From NCBI GenBank assembly GCA_013215095.1, contig JABSPM010000071.1, forward strand, positions 1 through 33,456: a stretch of 33,456 bases of DNA. The letters run 5' to 3'. The stretch comes from Flavobacteriaceae bacterium (GTDB lineage: Bacteria > Bacteroidota > Bacteroidia > Flavobacteriales > Flavobacteriaceae). A program made the translations under genes and the position numbers. Numbering within the stretch: position 1 is the first letter of the stretch; every line of letters starts with the position of its first letter. Below the pieces are notes generated by a model. The model was not told the origin of the DNA, searched no databases, and saw only the letters and a list, made by a program, of their open reading frames with translations. Positions 8,071 to 16,217 of this stretch are shown here, in pieces.

Positions 8071-8078
8071 CAAATATA
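8071..8078 (-). promoter_or_regulatory. -7 promoter box (TATATTTG) of the rhomboid gene
   Basis: Minus-strand TATATTTG, an exact TAnnTTTG match 20 bp before the rhomboid ATG. It forms the left arm of a palindrome whose right arm is the -7 box of the divergent gene. Confidence 0.6.
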
Positions 8079-8081
8079 ACA

Positions 8082-8089
8082 TATATTTG
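8082..8089 (+). promoter_or_regulatory. -7 promoter box (TATATTTG) of the acyltransferase gene
   Basis: Plus-strand TATATTTG, an exact TAnnTTTG match 16 bp before the TTG start at 8106, so the leader would be only about 10 nt. Three bases separate it from the opposing box. Confidence 0.6.
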
Positions 8090-8105
8090 CAAAAAAACTC
8101 AGCAA

Positions 8106-8981
8106 TTGCAACGACTCACATATTTATTAGTATATCCCATTATTTTATTGATTTCTATTCTACCATTTTGGCTATTCTATTGGTTTTCTAATGGGGTTTA
8201 TATTCTTGTGTATTACATTATCGGTTATAGAAAAAAAGTTGTTCATAGCAACTTGAAACTCGCTTTTCCAAAAAAATCAGAGAAAGAAATAAAAACCATT
8301 ACCAAACAATTCTATAAACACATGTGCGACATGTTTTTAGAAATGACAAAGTCAATTTCAATTTCAAATACAGAACTCAAAAAACGTTTTGTTATAAAAA
8401 ACCCAGAGGAATTACAGCGCTTAGAGAAGCAAAATAAAACTGTAATTGTAATGTTTGGTCATTATGCGAGTTATGAATGGTCCTGTGTAACAGAAAACTA
8501 TATTAGTTTTAAGGGGTTTGGTGTTTATAAAAAAATTAAAAATCCTTATTTTGATAAATTGGTTCAGCGCATAAGACGAAAATACAACACCACCCTCATC
8601 ACATCAAAAGAAACCATCTCAACTATTACCGAAAATGAAGCTAATGGCATCAAAGGTGTTATTGCATTCATTAGCGACCAATCGCCTAAAAGTGTTAGCA
8701 AGAAACATCATTGGACTTCCTTTTTTGACATTAAAGTACCTTGTTATACAGGTGCAGAAATATTAGCTAAAAATCTAGATTTGGCAATCACGTATTTAAA
8801 AATAGAAAAAGTAAAACGTGGCCATTACGAGGCTGAATTTATTCCATTGGCGGATGATGCAAAAGCATTCAATGACTATGAAATTACCGATAAATTTCAT
8901 CAAATTTTAGAAGCCCAAATCCGCAAAGCTCCACAGTATTATTTATGGACACATAAACGCTGGAAGCATCGCATTAAATAA
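8106..8981 (+). CDS. LpxL/HtrB-type lysophospholipid or lipid A acyltransferase
   Basis: A 291-residue enzyme anchored by one N-terminal membrane helix (about 5-40). The acyltransferase signature H-x4-E is GHYASYEW (His 119, Glu 124), the usual form in this family. The later stretches ISDQSP (about 195-200) and YLWTHKRWKHR at the C-terminus also fit LpxL-type enzymes. It would transfer an acyl chain in lipid A biosynthesis at the inner membrane; the acyl donor and exact substrate are not readable. The start is TTG at 8106, as no ATG precedes the membrane helix. Its stop lies 6 bp from the stop of the convergent aminotransferase. Confidence 0.9.
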   Translation: MQRLTYLLVYPIILLISILPFWLFYWFSNGVYILVYYIIGYRKKVVHSNLKLAFPKKSEKEIKTITKQFYKHMCDMFLEMTKSISISNTELKKRFVIKNPEELQRLEKQNKTVIVMFGHYASYEWSCVTENYISFKGFGVYKKIKNPYFDKLVQRIRRKYNTTLITSKETISTITENEANGIKGVIAFISDQSPKSVSKKHHWTSFFDIKVPCYTGAEILAKNLDLAITYLKIEKVKRGHYEAEFIPLADDAKAFNDYEITDKFHQILEAQIRKAPQYYLWTHKRWKHRIK

Positions 8982-8987
8982 GCCTGT

Positions 8988-10484
8988 TTATAACTCAAAC
9001 CAACCTTCTAAGCGTTCATGTCTTGGCGCATTAGAAAATGATTTATGATTAAATTCGTTAGTAGAACCATCATATGTATAATCTTTAGCCCATTCGTGAT
9101 GATTTTCTGCTAAATCTACAATACTTTCACATACATATTCTATTTCTTCACATGTGGTTGTTGGATGAATAGACATACGAATCCAACCTGGTTTACGCGT
9201 TAAATCTCCAATAGAAATTTCACTTGTCAATTCATTAGATGTTTCTTGATCTACATGCAATAAGAAGTGCCCGTAAGTTCCAGCACAACTACAGCCACCA
9301 CGTGTTTGAATTCCAAAACGATCGTTTAGCAATTTTACACCAAGATTATAATGCAAATCATCGATATAGAATGATACCACTCCAAGTCTAGATTTGATAT
9401 GAGGTGCCAAAATATGAATATTAGAACGATTTTCAAGTCTACTAAATACTTGATCTAAAATTTCATGTTCACGCTCCAACATTTTATCTACACCCATTTG
9501 CTCTTTAAGCTTTATGGCCAAGGCTGTTTTTATAGTTTGTAAAAACCCAGGCGTTCCACCATCTTCTCTATCTTCAATATTATCAAAGTACTTGTGTTCG
9601 CCCCAAGGGTTTGTCCAACTTACTGTTCCACCGCCTGGACAGTCAGGAATCATATTATTATATAATTTTTTATTAAATGCTAAAACGCCACATGTTCCTG
9701 GTCCACCTAAAAATTTATGAGGAGAAAAGAATACAGCATCGTAATACGCCTCCTTATCTTCAGGATGCATATCTATATCAACATAAGGCGCTGCACAAGC
9801 ATAATCGACAAAACATACGCCGTCATTTTGATGCATTACTTTTGCTATATCATGGCATGGAATTCGAATTCCAGTTACATTAGAACCTCCAGTAATAGAT
9901 GCAATTTTTATCGTTCTGTCTTTATATTTTTCCAACAAAGCTTTTAAATTATCCATACAAAACAAGCCTTTAGGACAAGGCGGAATCACTTCTACTGTAG
10001 CTGTAGTCTCTAACCAAGAAGTTTGGTTTGAATGGTGCTCCATATGCGTTATAAAAACTACTGGTTTAATCGCATCGGGTATGTTTGTGTATTCGGCGAT
10101 ATTTTCAGGAACTTTTAAGCCTAAGATACGTTGAAATTTATTCACTACGCCTGTCATCCCATTTCCAGCCATAATCAAGACATCATCTTCATTACAATTG
10201 ATATGCGATTTTATTATAGCCTTAGCTTTGTGGTAAGCCAACGTCATTGTTGTACCAGACTCTGTAGTTTCGGTATGTGTATTGGCTACATAAGGCCCAA
10301 AATCCTTAGCCATTTTTTCTTCAATAGGACCGTACAAACGCCCAGAAGCTGTCCAATCTGTATACACCATTTTCTGCCTACCATAAGGAGATTCAAACTC
10401 TAAGTCTATACCAATAATATGATCTCTAAATGGCTTAAAATACTGTTCTAATTTTGATTTATACTGGGTTTCTATAGTTGACAT
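8988..10484 (-). CDS. Class V aminotransferase (cysteine desulfurase/selenocysteine lyase-like), PLP-dependent
   Basis: A 498-residue PLP enzyme of fold type I, longer than SufS/IscS (about 400). The cofactor lysine is in FFSPHKFLGG (Lys 257), preceded by the ring-stacking HMEHHSNQ region (147-154) and the Asp in FVDYA (Asp 227). Near residue 395 a Cys-bearing loop, RGGCSCAGTYGH, resembles that of cysteine desulfurases and related enzymes. No scaffold genes (sufE, iscU) are nearby, so Fe-S cluster service is not supported by context. It lies 67 bp after glmM on the same strand and may share its transcript. Substrate unknown. Confidence 0.85.
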   Translation of the reverse strand: MSTIETQYKSKLEQYFKPFRDHIIGIDLEFESPYGRQKMVYTDWTASGRLYGPIEEKMAKDFGPYVANTHTETTESGTTMTLAYHKAKAIIKSHINCNEDDVLIMAGNGMTGVVNKFQRILGLKVPENIAEYTNIPDAIKPVVFITHMEHHSNQTSWLETTATVEVIPPCPKGLFCMDNLKALLEKYKDRTIKIASITGGSNVTGIRIPCHDIAKVMHQNDGVCFVDYACAAPYVDIDMHPEDKEAYYDAVFFSPHKFLGGPGTCGVLAFNKKLYNNMIPDCPGGGTVSWTNPWGEHKYFDNIEDREDGGTPGFLQTIKTALAIKLKEQMGVDKMLEREHEILDQVFSRLENRSNIHILAPHIKSRLGVVSFYIDDLHYNLGVKLLNDRFGIQTRGGCSCAGTYGHFLLHVDQETSNELTSEISIGDLTRKPGWIRMSIHPTTTCEEIEYVCESIVDLAENHHEWAKDYTYDGSTNEFNHKSFSNAPRHERLEGWFEL

Positions 10485-10551
10485 GCTACTAATATTTTAT
10501 ATTAAAAAAGGACCTTGGTATTCTATTTACTCTTTATAGCTATGCAAGTTA

Positions 10552-11940
10552 CTAAATATTCGCAATTTCTTTTATCTCTGCTATAATTTTATTTGCCAAG
10601 TTATCCGCAATTTCTTGTGATTTTGCTTCGGTATAAATTCTAATAATTGGTTCTGTATTGCTCTTACGCAGATGCACCCAATTTTCAGCAAAGTCAATCT
10701 TTACACCGTCAATAACAGTTATGTTCTCATTTGAATATATAGATTCCATAGCTTTCAATATACCATCTACATCTAAGTTTGGGGTTAATTGAATTTTCTT
10801 TTTACTCATAAAGTAACTTGGATAACCCGCTCTTAAAGCACTTACCTTCAATTTTTTTTCGGCCAGCAAACTTAAAAACAAAGCAACACCTACAAGGGCA
10901 TCTCGTCCATAGTGCAACTCTGGATAGATAATACCTCCATTACCTTCACCTCCAATTATAGCGTTATTTTGTTTCATCATCTCTACAACATTAACCTCTC
11001 CTACAGCACTCGCTTCGTAGTTACCGTTATGTGTTTCAGTGATGTCTCTTAATGCTCTAGATGAGCTCATATTACTAACCGTATTTCCTGTTTCCTTGCT
11101 CAGCACATAATCTGCACAAGCAACAAGGGTGTATTCCTCACCAAACATCTCTCCCCTTTCGTCCATAAATACCAAACGATCAACATCTGGATCTACCACA
11201 ATACCAAAATCTGAATGGGTTTTAACCACCATTTGAGATAAATCTGTCAAATGTTCTTTTAACGGCTCTGGGTTATGAGGGAAATGACCATTAGGCTCAC
11301 AATATAACTTTACTGCTTCTACACCTAAACGCTCTAGCAATAAAGGAATAGCAATTCCGCCCGTAGAATTCACACCATCTACAACTACTTTAAAATTACA
11401 AGCAGCAATGGCATCGGCATTCACATGTTTTAGTTTTAAAACTTCGTCAATATGAATATCTAGATAAGCGTCATTTACCGTAATTTGTCCAAGACTGTCA
11501 ACATCCGAAAATTCCATGGTATTCGAATCTGCAATATCCAATATATTTTGACCTTCGGCTGCATTTAAAAATTCGCCCTTTGCATTCAATAGTTTTAAAG
11601 CATTCCATTGCTTTGGATTATGACTTGCCGTTAAAATAATACCTCCATCTGCATGTTCTAAAGGCACAGCTACCTCAACGGTTGGTGTTGTAGACAAGCC
11701 CAAATCAATCACATGAATGCCTAGACCTACTAAAGTATGCATGACCAAATTTTGAATCATGTCGCCAGAAATTCTAGCATCTCGCCCTATAACAACCCTG
11801 TAATTATCTTTATCGCGTTGCTGTTTAATCCATGTACCATAAGCCGAAGCAAATTTTACAGCATCAATGGGTGTTAAATTGGAGCCAACTTGCCCTCCGA
11901 TAGTGCCTCTAATTCCAGAAATAGATTTTATAAGTGTCAT
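10552..11940 (-). CDS. glmM: Phosphoglucosamine mutase (GlmM-type alpha-D-phosphohexomutase)
   Basis: A 462-residue enzyme that would turn glucosamine-6-phosphate into glucosamine-1-phosphate for UDP-GlcNAc, peptidoglycan and lipid A. I set the start at the ATG 11940, giving MTLIKSISGIRGTIGG; an upstream ATG at 11970 adds ten unlikely residues. All four phosphohexomutase loops are present: phosphoserine TASHNP (Ser 106), metal loop DPDVDR (250-255), sugar loop GEGNGG (331-336) and phosphate loop RKSNTEP (about 430). A phosphomannomutase or phosphoglucomutase role is possible, as the subfamily cannot be fully settled by eye. A -7 box lies 28 bp upstream. Confidence 0.88.
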   Translation of the reverse strand: MTLIKSISGIRGTIGGQVGSNLTPIDAVKFASAYGTWIKQQRDKDNYRVVIGRDARISGDMIQNLVMHTLVGLGIHVIDLGLSTTPTVEVAVPLEHADGGIILTASHNPKQWNALKLLNAKGEFLNAAEGQNILDIADSNTMEFSDVDSLGQITVNDAYLDIHIDEVLKLKHVNADAIAACNFKVVVDGVNSTGGIAIPLLLERLGVEAVKLYCEPNGHFPHNPEPLKEHLTDLSQMVVKTHSDFGIVVDPDVDRLVFMDERGEMFGEEYTLVACADYVLSKETGNTVSNMSSSRALRDITETHNGNYEASAVGEVNVVEMMKQNNAIIGGEGNGGIIYPELHYGRDALVGVALFLSLLAEKKLKVSALRAGYPSYFMSKKKIQLTPNLDVDGILKAMESIYSNENITVIDGVKIDFAENWVHLRKSNTEPIIRIYTEAKSQEIADNLANKIIAEIKEIANI

Positions 11941-11967
11941 GTGTTTTTTAGATATAATTGTGATACA

Positions 11968-11975
11968 CAAAGGTA
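11968..11975 (-). promoter_or_regulatory. -7 promoter box (TACCTTTG) of glmM
   Basis: Minus-strand TACCTTTG matches TAnnTTTG, 28 bp before the chosen glmM start at 11940. This also favours that start over the one at 11970, which would overlap the promoter. Confidence 0.5.
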
Positions 11976-12032
11976 CAATTCTAAATTATAAAAGCATACA
12001 GAAATTCCATTACAATTTTGTACATTGTTGCC

Positions 12033-12641
12033 ATGAATTATTTGGCACACGTTTACCTTTCTGGAGAACATAAAATGGTTACTATTGGCAATTTCATGGC
12101 AGATAGTATCAAAGGAAAATCTTACCAAGACTACTCTAAAGCATTGCAAGTTGGCATATTGCTCCACCGTGAAATTGACACCTTTACAGATGCGCATCCG
12201 ACAGTTAGAAAAAGCACCAAACGCCTGCATGAAAAATATGGGCATTACTCAGGTATTATTGTTGATATTCTGTACGACCATTTTTTAGCAAAAAATTGGT
12301 CGAATTATTGTCAAACGCCTTTAGAAACATATATTAATAACTTTTATGATTCTTTAGAAGTCCATTTTGAACTATTGCCACGTCCCATCCAAAAAATGCT
12401 ACCTTATATGACCTGTGATAATTGGTTGTTAAGCTACGCCTCTATTACGGGCATAGAAAACGTATTGACAGGAATGAATAGGCGCACAAAACATAAATCT
12501 CAAATGCACTTAGCCATAGAAGATCTTAAACTGTTTTATGACGAATTTGAAACTGAGTTCACTTCCTTTTTTAAGGAATTGATTATTTTTTCTAAAGACA
12601 AATTAAAAACATTATCTTCACAACTCAACATTGCAATTTAA
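12033..12641 (+). CDS. AcpH-type acyl carrier protein phosphodiesterase family protein
   Basis: A 202-residue cytoplasmic protein of the ACP phosphodiesterase (AcpH) family, which removes the phosphopantetheine arm from holo-ACP. The ATG at 12033 gives the family's usual start MNYLAHVYLS, followed by GNFMADSIKG, HREIDTFTDAHP and DHFLAKNW; these His/Asp motifs form the predicted metal site of the HD-like fold. The gamma-glutamyltransferase start lies 10 bp beyond its stop, so the two are probably co-transcribed. Biochemical proof exists for E. coli AcpH; the role of Bacteroidota members is inferred. Confidence 0.88.
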   Translation: MNYLAHVYLSGEHKMVTIGNFMADSIKGKSYQDYSKALQVGILLHREIDTFTDAHPTVRKSTKRLHEKYGHYSGIIVDILYDHFLAKNWSNYCQTPLETYINNFYDSLEVHFELLPRPIQKMLPYMTCDNWLLSYASITGIENVLTGMNRRTKHKSQMHLAIEDLKLFYDEFETEFTSFFKELIIFSKDKLKTLSSQLNIAI

Positions 12642-12651
12642 CACTCATTTC

Positions 12652-14355
12652 ATGAAAAAAATCGGATTATACCTTTGTATACTTTTTGTTTTAATGTCTT
12701 GTAAAACATCTCCAAAAACACCAATAATTGACGTCACTAAAAGAGGACTAATCACAGATAACGCCATGGTGGTTTCGGCAAGAGAAGAAGCTTCTAAAAT
12801 TGGAGCTGACATCCTAAAAAAAGGAGGAAATGCATTTGACGCTATGGTAGGTACAGAACTCGCTCTAGCTGTTGCTTATCCCTATGCCGGAAATCTTGGT
12901 GGAGGTGGTTTTATGGTATACAGAACAAAGGATGGTAATATTGGCGCAATGGATTATAGAGAAAAAGCGCCTTTAGCCGCTACTAAAGACATGTATCTCG
13001 ATGAAAACGGCGATATCATCCCAGATAAAAGCACACTTGGAGCCATGGCTGTAGGCATCCCAGGTACTGTTGCGGGTGTTTTTGAAATACACAAAAAATT
13101 AGGAAGCTTACCTATTGAAAGCATCTTAGAGCCTGTAATCTCACTTGCTCAAAATGGTGTTATTGTGACTCATAAACATGAACAACGCATACAAAAATAC
13201 CAACCTTACTTTCCTAAAGCGAATAAAGACTCTATTATTTTTGATAAACATTGGAAGGCTAGTGACACTATAAAATATCCTGCTCTAGCCCAAACCTTAA
13301 CACGTCTTATGAAGCATGGCCGTGATGAATTTTATAAAGGAGAAACAGCAGAGCGCTTAGTAAAATTTATGCAAGATAACGGAGGTATTATGACAATGGA
13401 AGACTTGGCCAAATATGAACCGCAATGGCGCACGCCTATAACCTTTAACTATGACGATTTAAGAATCATTTCCATGTCACCACCATCAAGCGGAGGTATT
13501 TGTTTGGCACAAATTATGAAAATGATAGAGCCTTATGACTTGGCAAGCTATGGCCCTAATTCTGTAAAATCAATTCAAGTAATTACCGAAGCTGAACGTC
13601 GTGCCTATGCAGACAGAAGCTTTTATCTTGGAGACCCAGACTTTATAACTATTCCTAGCAAAGCACTTATAAGCGACGCTTACCTCAAAGACCGTATGTC
13701 TAATTTTTCGTTTAACAAAGCTACCAAATCGGAAGATGTGTCTCACGGAAAAGTAAGTATTGTAGAAAGCAATGAAACAACGCACTACTCAATCATAGAC
13801 CCGTTTGGAAACGCCATTGCAGTAACCACTACCATCAATGGTGCTTATGGTTCTAAATTGTATTGTTCAGATTTAGGGTTTTTCTTAAATAATGAAATGG
13901 ATGATTTTAGCAGTAAACCTGGAACCCCTAACATGTTTGGCTTAATTGGAGCAGAAGCCAACGCTATAGCTCCAGAAAAGCGTATGTTAAGCTCTATGAC
14001 GCCAACTGTAGTAGAAAAAGACGGTAAGCTTTTAATGACTTTAGGAACGCCAGGAGGTTCTACAATAATCACTTCTGTGTTACAAACCATCTTAAATATC
14101 CATGAACATAATATGACCATGCAAGAAGCGGTTAACACGCCTCGATTTCATCATCAATGGCTTCCAGACGTAGTCCTTTTTGAACCAAACTCTTTTCCTA
14201 AATCTACAATAGATAGTTTAAAACAAAAAGGTTATACAACTAACGAAGAACGCTCTCCTGTAATTGGGAAAGTAGATGGTATTTTGGTTTTAGAAAACGG
14301 AACATTAGAGGGTGGTGCCGATAGACGCGGTGATGATACAGCTGTAGGGTTTTAA
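12652..14355 (+). CDS. ggt: Gamma-glutamyltransferase (glutathione hydrolase) lipoprotein
   Basis: A 567-residue Ntn-hydrolase that splits gamma-glutamyl bonds, for example in glutathione, outside the cytoplasm. The ATG at 12652 gives the lipoprotein signal MKKIGLYLCILFVLMSC (Cys 17). The precursor should cleave itself before Thr 376 in ETTHYSIID to yield large and small subunits. Other family marks are GNLGGGGFM (80-88), SPPSSGG (276-282) and the glycine loop GTPGGST. No truncation is seen. Its neighbour upstream is the AcpH-type gene. A function in nutrient scavenging of gamma-glutamyl peptides is likely. Confidence 0.95.
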   Translation: MKKIGLYLCILFVLMSCKTSPKTPIIDVTKRGLITDNAMVVSAREEASKIGADILKKGGNAFDAMVGTELALAVAYPYAGNLGGGGFMVYRTKDGNIGAMDYREKAPLAATKDMYLDENGDIIPDKSTLGAMAVGIPGTVAGVFEIHKKLGSLPIESILEPVISLAQNGVIVTHKHEQRIQKYQPYFPKANKDSIIFDKHWKASDTIKYPALAQTLTRLMKHGRDEFYKGETAERLVKFMQDNGGIMTMEDLAKYEPQWRTPITFNYDDLRIISMSPPSSGGICLAQIMKMIEPYDLASYGPNSVKSIQVITEAERRAYADRSFYLGDPDFITIPSKALISDAYLKDRMSNFSFNKATKSEDVSHGKVSIVESNETTHYSIIDPFGNAIAVTTTINGAYGSKLYCSDLGFFLNNEMDDFSSKPGTPNMFGLIGAEANAIAPEKRMLSSMTPTVVEKDGKLLMTLGTPGGSTIITSVLQTILNIHEHNMTMQEAVNTPRFHHQWLPDVVLFEPNSFPKSTIDSLKQKGYTTNEERSPVIGKVDGILVLENGTLEGGADRRGDDTAVGF

Positions 14356-14686
14356 ATTTGATTTGTTTTCTATAGCCAGAAACGTTTTTGAATGCGGCAT
14401 AAAGCAAACATGTAATCGGTATTAATTCAATGCTAAAACTATTGGGTTTGAAGTGTCAAAAGTCAAGACATAAACTGCTTGCTGTGGCATTGCGCTTTAA
14501 AAAAAATACGAAAGAAAAAAACACATCAAAGATGACCGTAATCTTATTGGAAATTAATAACAATAAACTTATGATGAGGCCAGTCAGATTTTATAGCCAC
14601 ACAAATCCGAATTCTGTTTTAGATTTTGTAAATTCAACAAAACTAAACTACTTAAGCATAAAAGAAACCCTAAGACATATCAACTA
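14356..14686 (+). other. 331-bp gap with a doubtful 85-codon frame
   Basis: An ATG frame runs from 14430 to 14687 and its stop overlaps the ATG of the next gene. The product would be basic, without a hydrophobic core, signal peptide or recognisable motif, and its codon use does not look coding. I consider it more likely non-coding leader or decayed sequence than a gene. No terminator or consensus promoter is visible in the gap. Confidence 0.35.
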
Positions 14687-15406
14687 ATGAAACTACCCAA
14701 AACCCTAAAAATAATATTTGGTGTAATTTTATTTCTCACCTTGCCAACAACCTTGTTTGTTGGGGTTATTTATTTCAAATATCACGAAGACTTACCAGAA
14801 AGTGTCATTTCTATTGAAGCAGATAAAATGGCACAAAACATGTTGAACGCTTTGGACTACAAAGCACTAGAAAAAACAAGCTATTTGGAATGGACTTACA
14901 GGAATTCTCGTCACTACAAGTGGGAAAGAGACAAACACATTTGCACTGTATTTTGGAAACAATACAAAGTAGCTCTAAATCTTAATGATTATTCTAAAAG
15001 CAAAACTTACGTCCATAACTTTTCAGTTGTTGGAAAACAACAAGAAGAGCTCATAGACTCCGCACTTTCTTACTTCAAAAATGATTCCTTTTGGCTGTTA
15101 GCACCGTATACCGTTTTTGATAAAGGCACAACACGACGCGTTGTAAGTCAAAACGACGGTAGCAAAGCACTCTTAGTGACTTACACTACTGAAGGCAAAA
15201 GCTCTGAAGACAGCTACCTTTGGAAATTAGATGAAAACGGAAAACCCATAAGTTTTAAAATTTGGAACACTCTAACGCCCATTCAAGGGCTAGAAGCATC
15301 CTGGCAACATTGGACTACTACACAAAGTGGCGCGCAATTACCAACGCTGCACACTATTCTATTTTTTAATATTCAACTAAGAAATATTAAAGGTACACTG
15401 AAGTAA
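14687..15406 (+). CDS. Membrane-anchored hypothetical protein, possibly LolA/DUF6503-like
   Basis: A 239-residue product with one N-terminal membrane helix (about 7-29) and the rest predicted outside the cytoplasm. The soluble part is rich in Trp and Tyr and alternates short strands (YLEWTYRNSRHYKWE, KALLVTYTT, SYLWKLDENGKP), which recalls the half-barrel fold of lipoprotein-carrier-like proteins seen in Bacteroidota. This is a structural guess; I do not recognise the family firmly. It is convergent with the 15590-16117 gene and has no clear promoter of its own. Confidence 0.7.
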   Translation: MKLPKTLKIIFGVILFLTLPTTLFVGVIYFKYHEDLPESVISIEADKMAQNMLNALDYKALEKTSYLEWTYRNSRHYKWERDKHICTVFWKQYKVALNLNDYSKSKTYVHNFSVVGKQQEELIDSALSYFKNDSFWLLAPYTVFDKGTTRRVVSQNDGSKALLVTYTTEGKSSEDSYLWKLDENGKPISFKIWNTLTPIQGLEASWQHWTTTQSGAQLPTLHTILFFNIQLRNIKGTLK

Positions 15407-15589
15407 TAAGCGGATGGCTAATAATGGATTTTATTTTCGTGCATAACCCATATCATAATGCAACTATAATAAAATAAAAATACTGTAAATTAGACATTTA
15501 AACATCTCTCGAAAAAACCACCTGTTTCTCATAACATTTTTCAGTCAGAGAAAAGGTATTCTACTAGCGCACTAAACCTTACAAATAAG

Positions 15590-16117
15590 CTATTTACTGC
15601 CTTGCCCTTTAAATTGTTGGTCTTTCAATTTGAATAAGACATTAAACGTTGTTAAACTTCCATAAATACGAGAAATATATTGTTGCAAATCAATTTTCTC
15701 TTGCGCGTCTAAATTCTTACTTGAGTTAATTTTTTGTTCCATCACACGCACACGGTCTCTAACCATAACGATTTTATGAAAAAACTTATCAATTGGCAAA
15801 GTCTTGGATTGTAAATTAGCATCACCCGGTTCCAGTACTAAATTCCCACCTTTCCACTTATCTGCAATAGGCACAATTTCTGACGTATCGCTCCACTGCT
15901 TTAGGATTTGAACAAGACTATCTTCTACATCAAACAAACTCACGGTATCTACCGCGTCATCCGCACGCTCAATCACATCAAATTCGGCATCCAATTGTAT
16001 AGTTTCCAGTCCATTTTCTATAAATGTCACCCAATAATGTCTGGATGTTACATTAGTTACCACACCTTTACCAAAATCATTATGATGAATTCTTGAACCT
16101 ATTCCTAATAATCGCAT
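15590..16117 (-). CDS. Hypothetical protein with UvrD-tail/Tudor-like N-terminal domain
   Basis: A 175-residue protein of unknown function. Residues 4-50 (IGSRIHHNDFGKGVVTNV, then WVTFIENGLETIQL and FDVIE) resemble the small beta-barrel at the C-terminus of UvrD/PcrA helicases, including the one at the right edge of this window (VGNIVNHQRFGKGEVVKI). The remainder is helical, with a WKGGN segment (88-92) and a charged, coiled-coil-like helix (about 115-150). There is no nuclease or helicase motif. It diverges from uvrA with 100 bp between the starts. A link to transcription-coupled repair is tempting but is inference from the shared fold and neighbour. Confidence 0.75.
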   Translation of the reverse strand: MRLLGIGSRIHHNDFGKGVVTNVTSRHYWVTFIENGLETIQLDAEFDVIERADDAVDTVSLFDVEDSLVQILKQWSDTSEIVPIADKWKGGNLVLEPGDANLQSKTLPIDKFFHKIVMVRDRVRVMEQKINSSKNLDAQEKIDLQQYISRIYGSLTTFNVLFKLKDQQFKGQGSK

Positions 16118-16162
16118 TGTTCTAATTATTTAAATTAAGATACAATTATAAGAAATCGGGAG

Positions 16163-16170
16163 CAAATATA
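16163..16170 (-). promoter_or_regulatory. -7 promoter box (TATATTTG) of the UvrD-tail-like gene
   Basis: Minus-strand TATATTTG, an exact consensus match 46 bp before the ATG at 16117, in the intergenic space shared with uvrA. Confidence 0.5.
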
Positions 16171-16217
16171 CTTCAAATTCAAAACGAAAAGCTTTATATT
16201 AGCGACTTTGCTTTTTT

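Noticed and set aside
12618-12632. A 15-base match (TCACAACTCAACATT) between the end of the AcpH-type gene and 30073-30087, with a further shared 8 bases.
   Set aside because: By rough count, a few 15-base matches are expected by chance in an AT-rich window of this size; the first copy is ordinary coding sequence and there is no third copy.
14409-14592. Short motifs shared between the gap at 14356-14686 and the gap at 25684-25883 (CATGTAATCG, GCCAGTCAGATT).
   Set aside because: They are 10-12 bases long, in different order in the two places, and show no further alignment around them.
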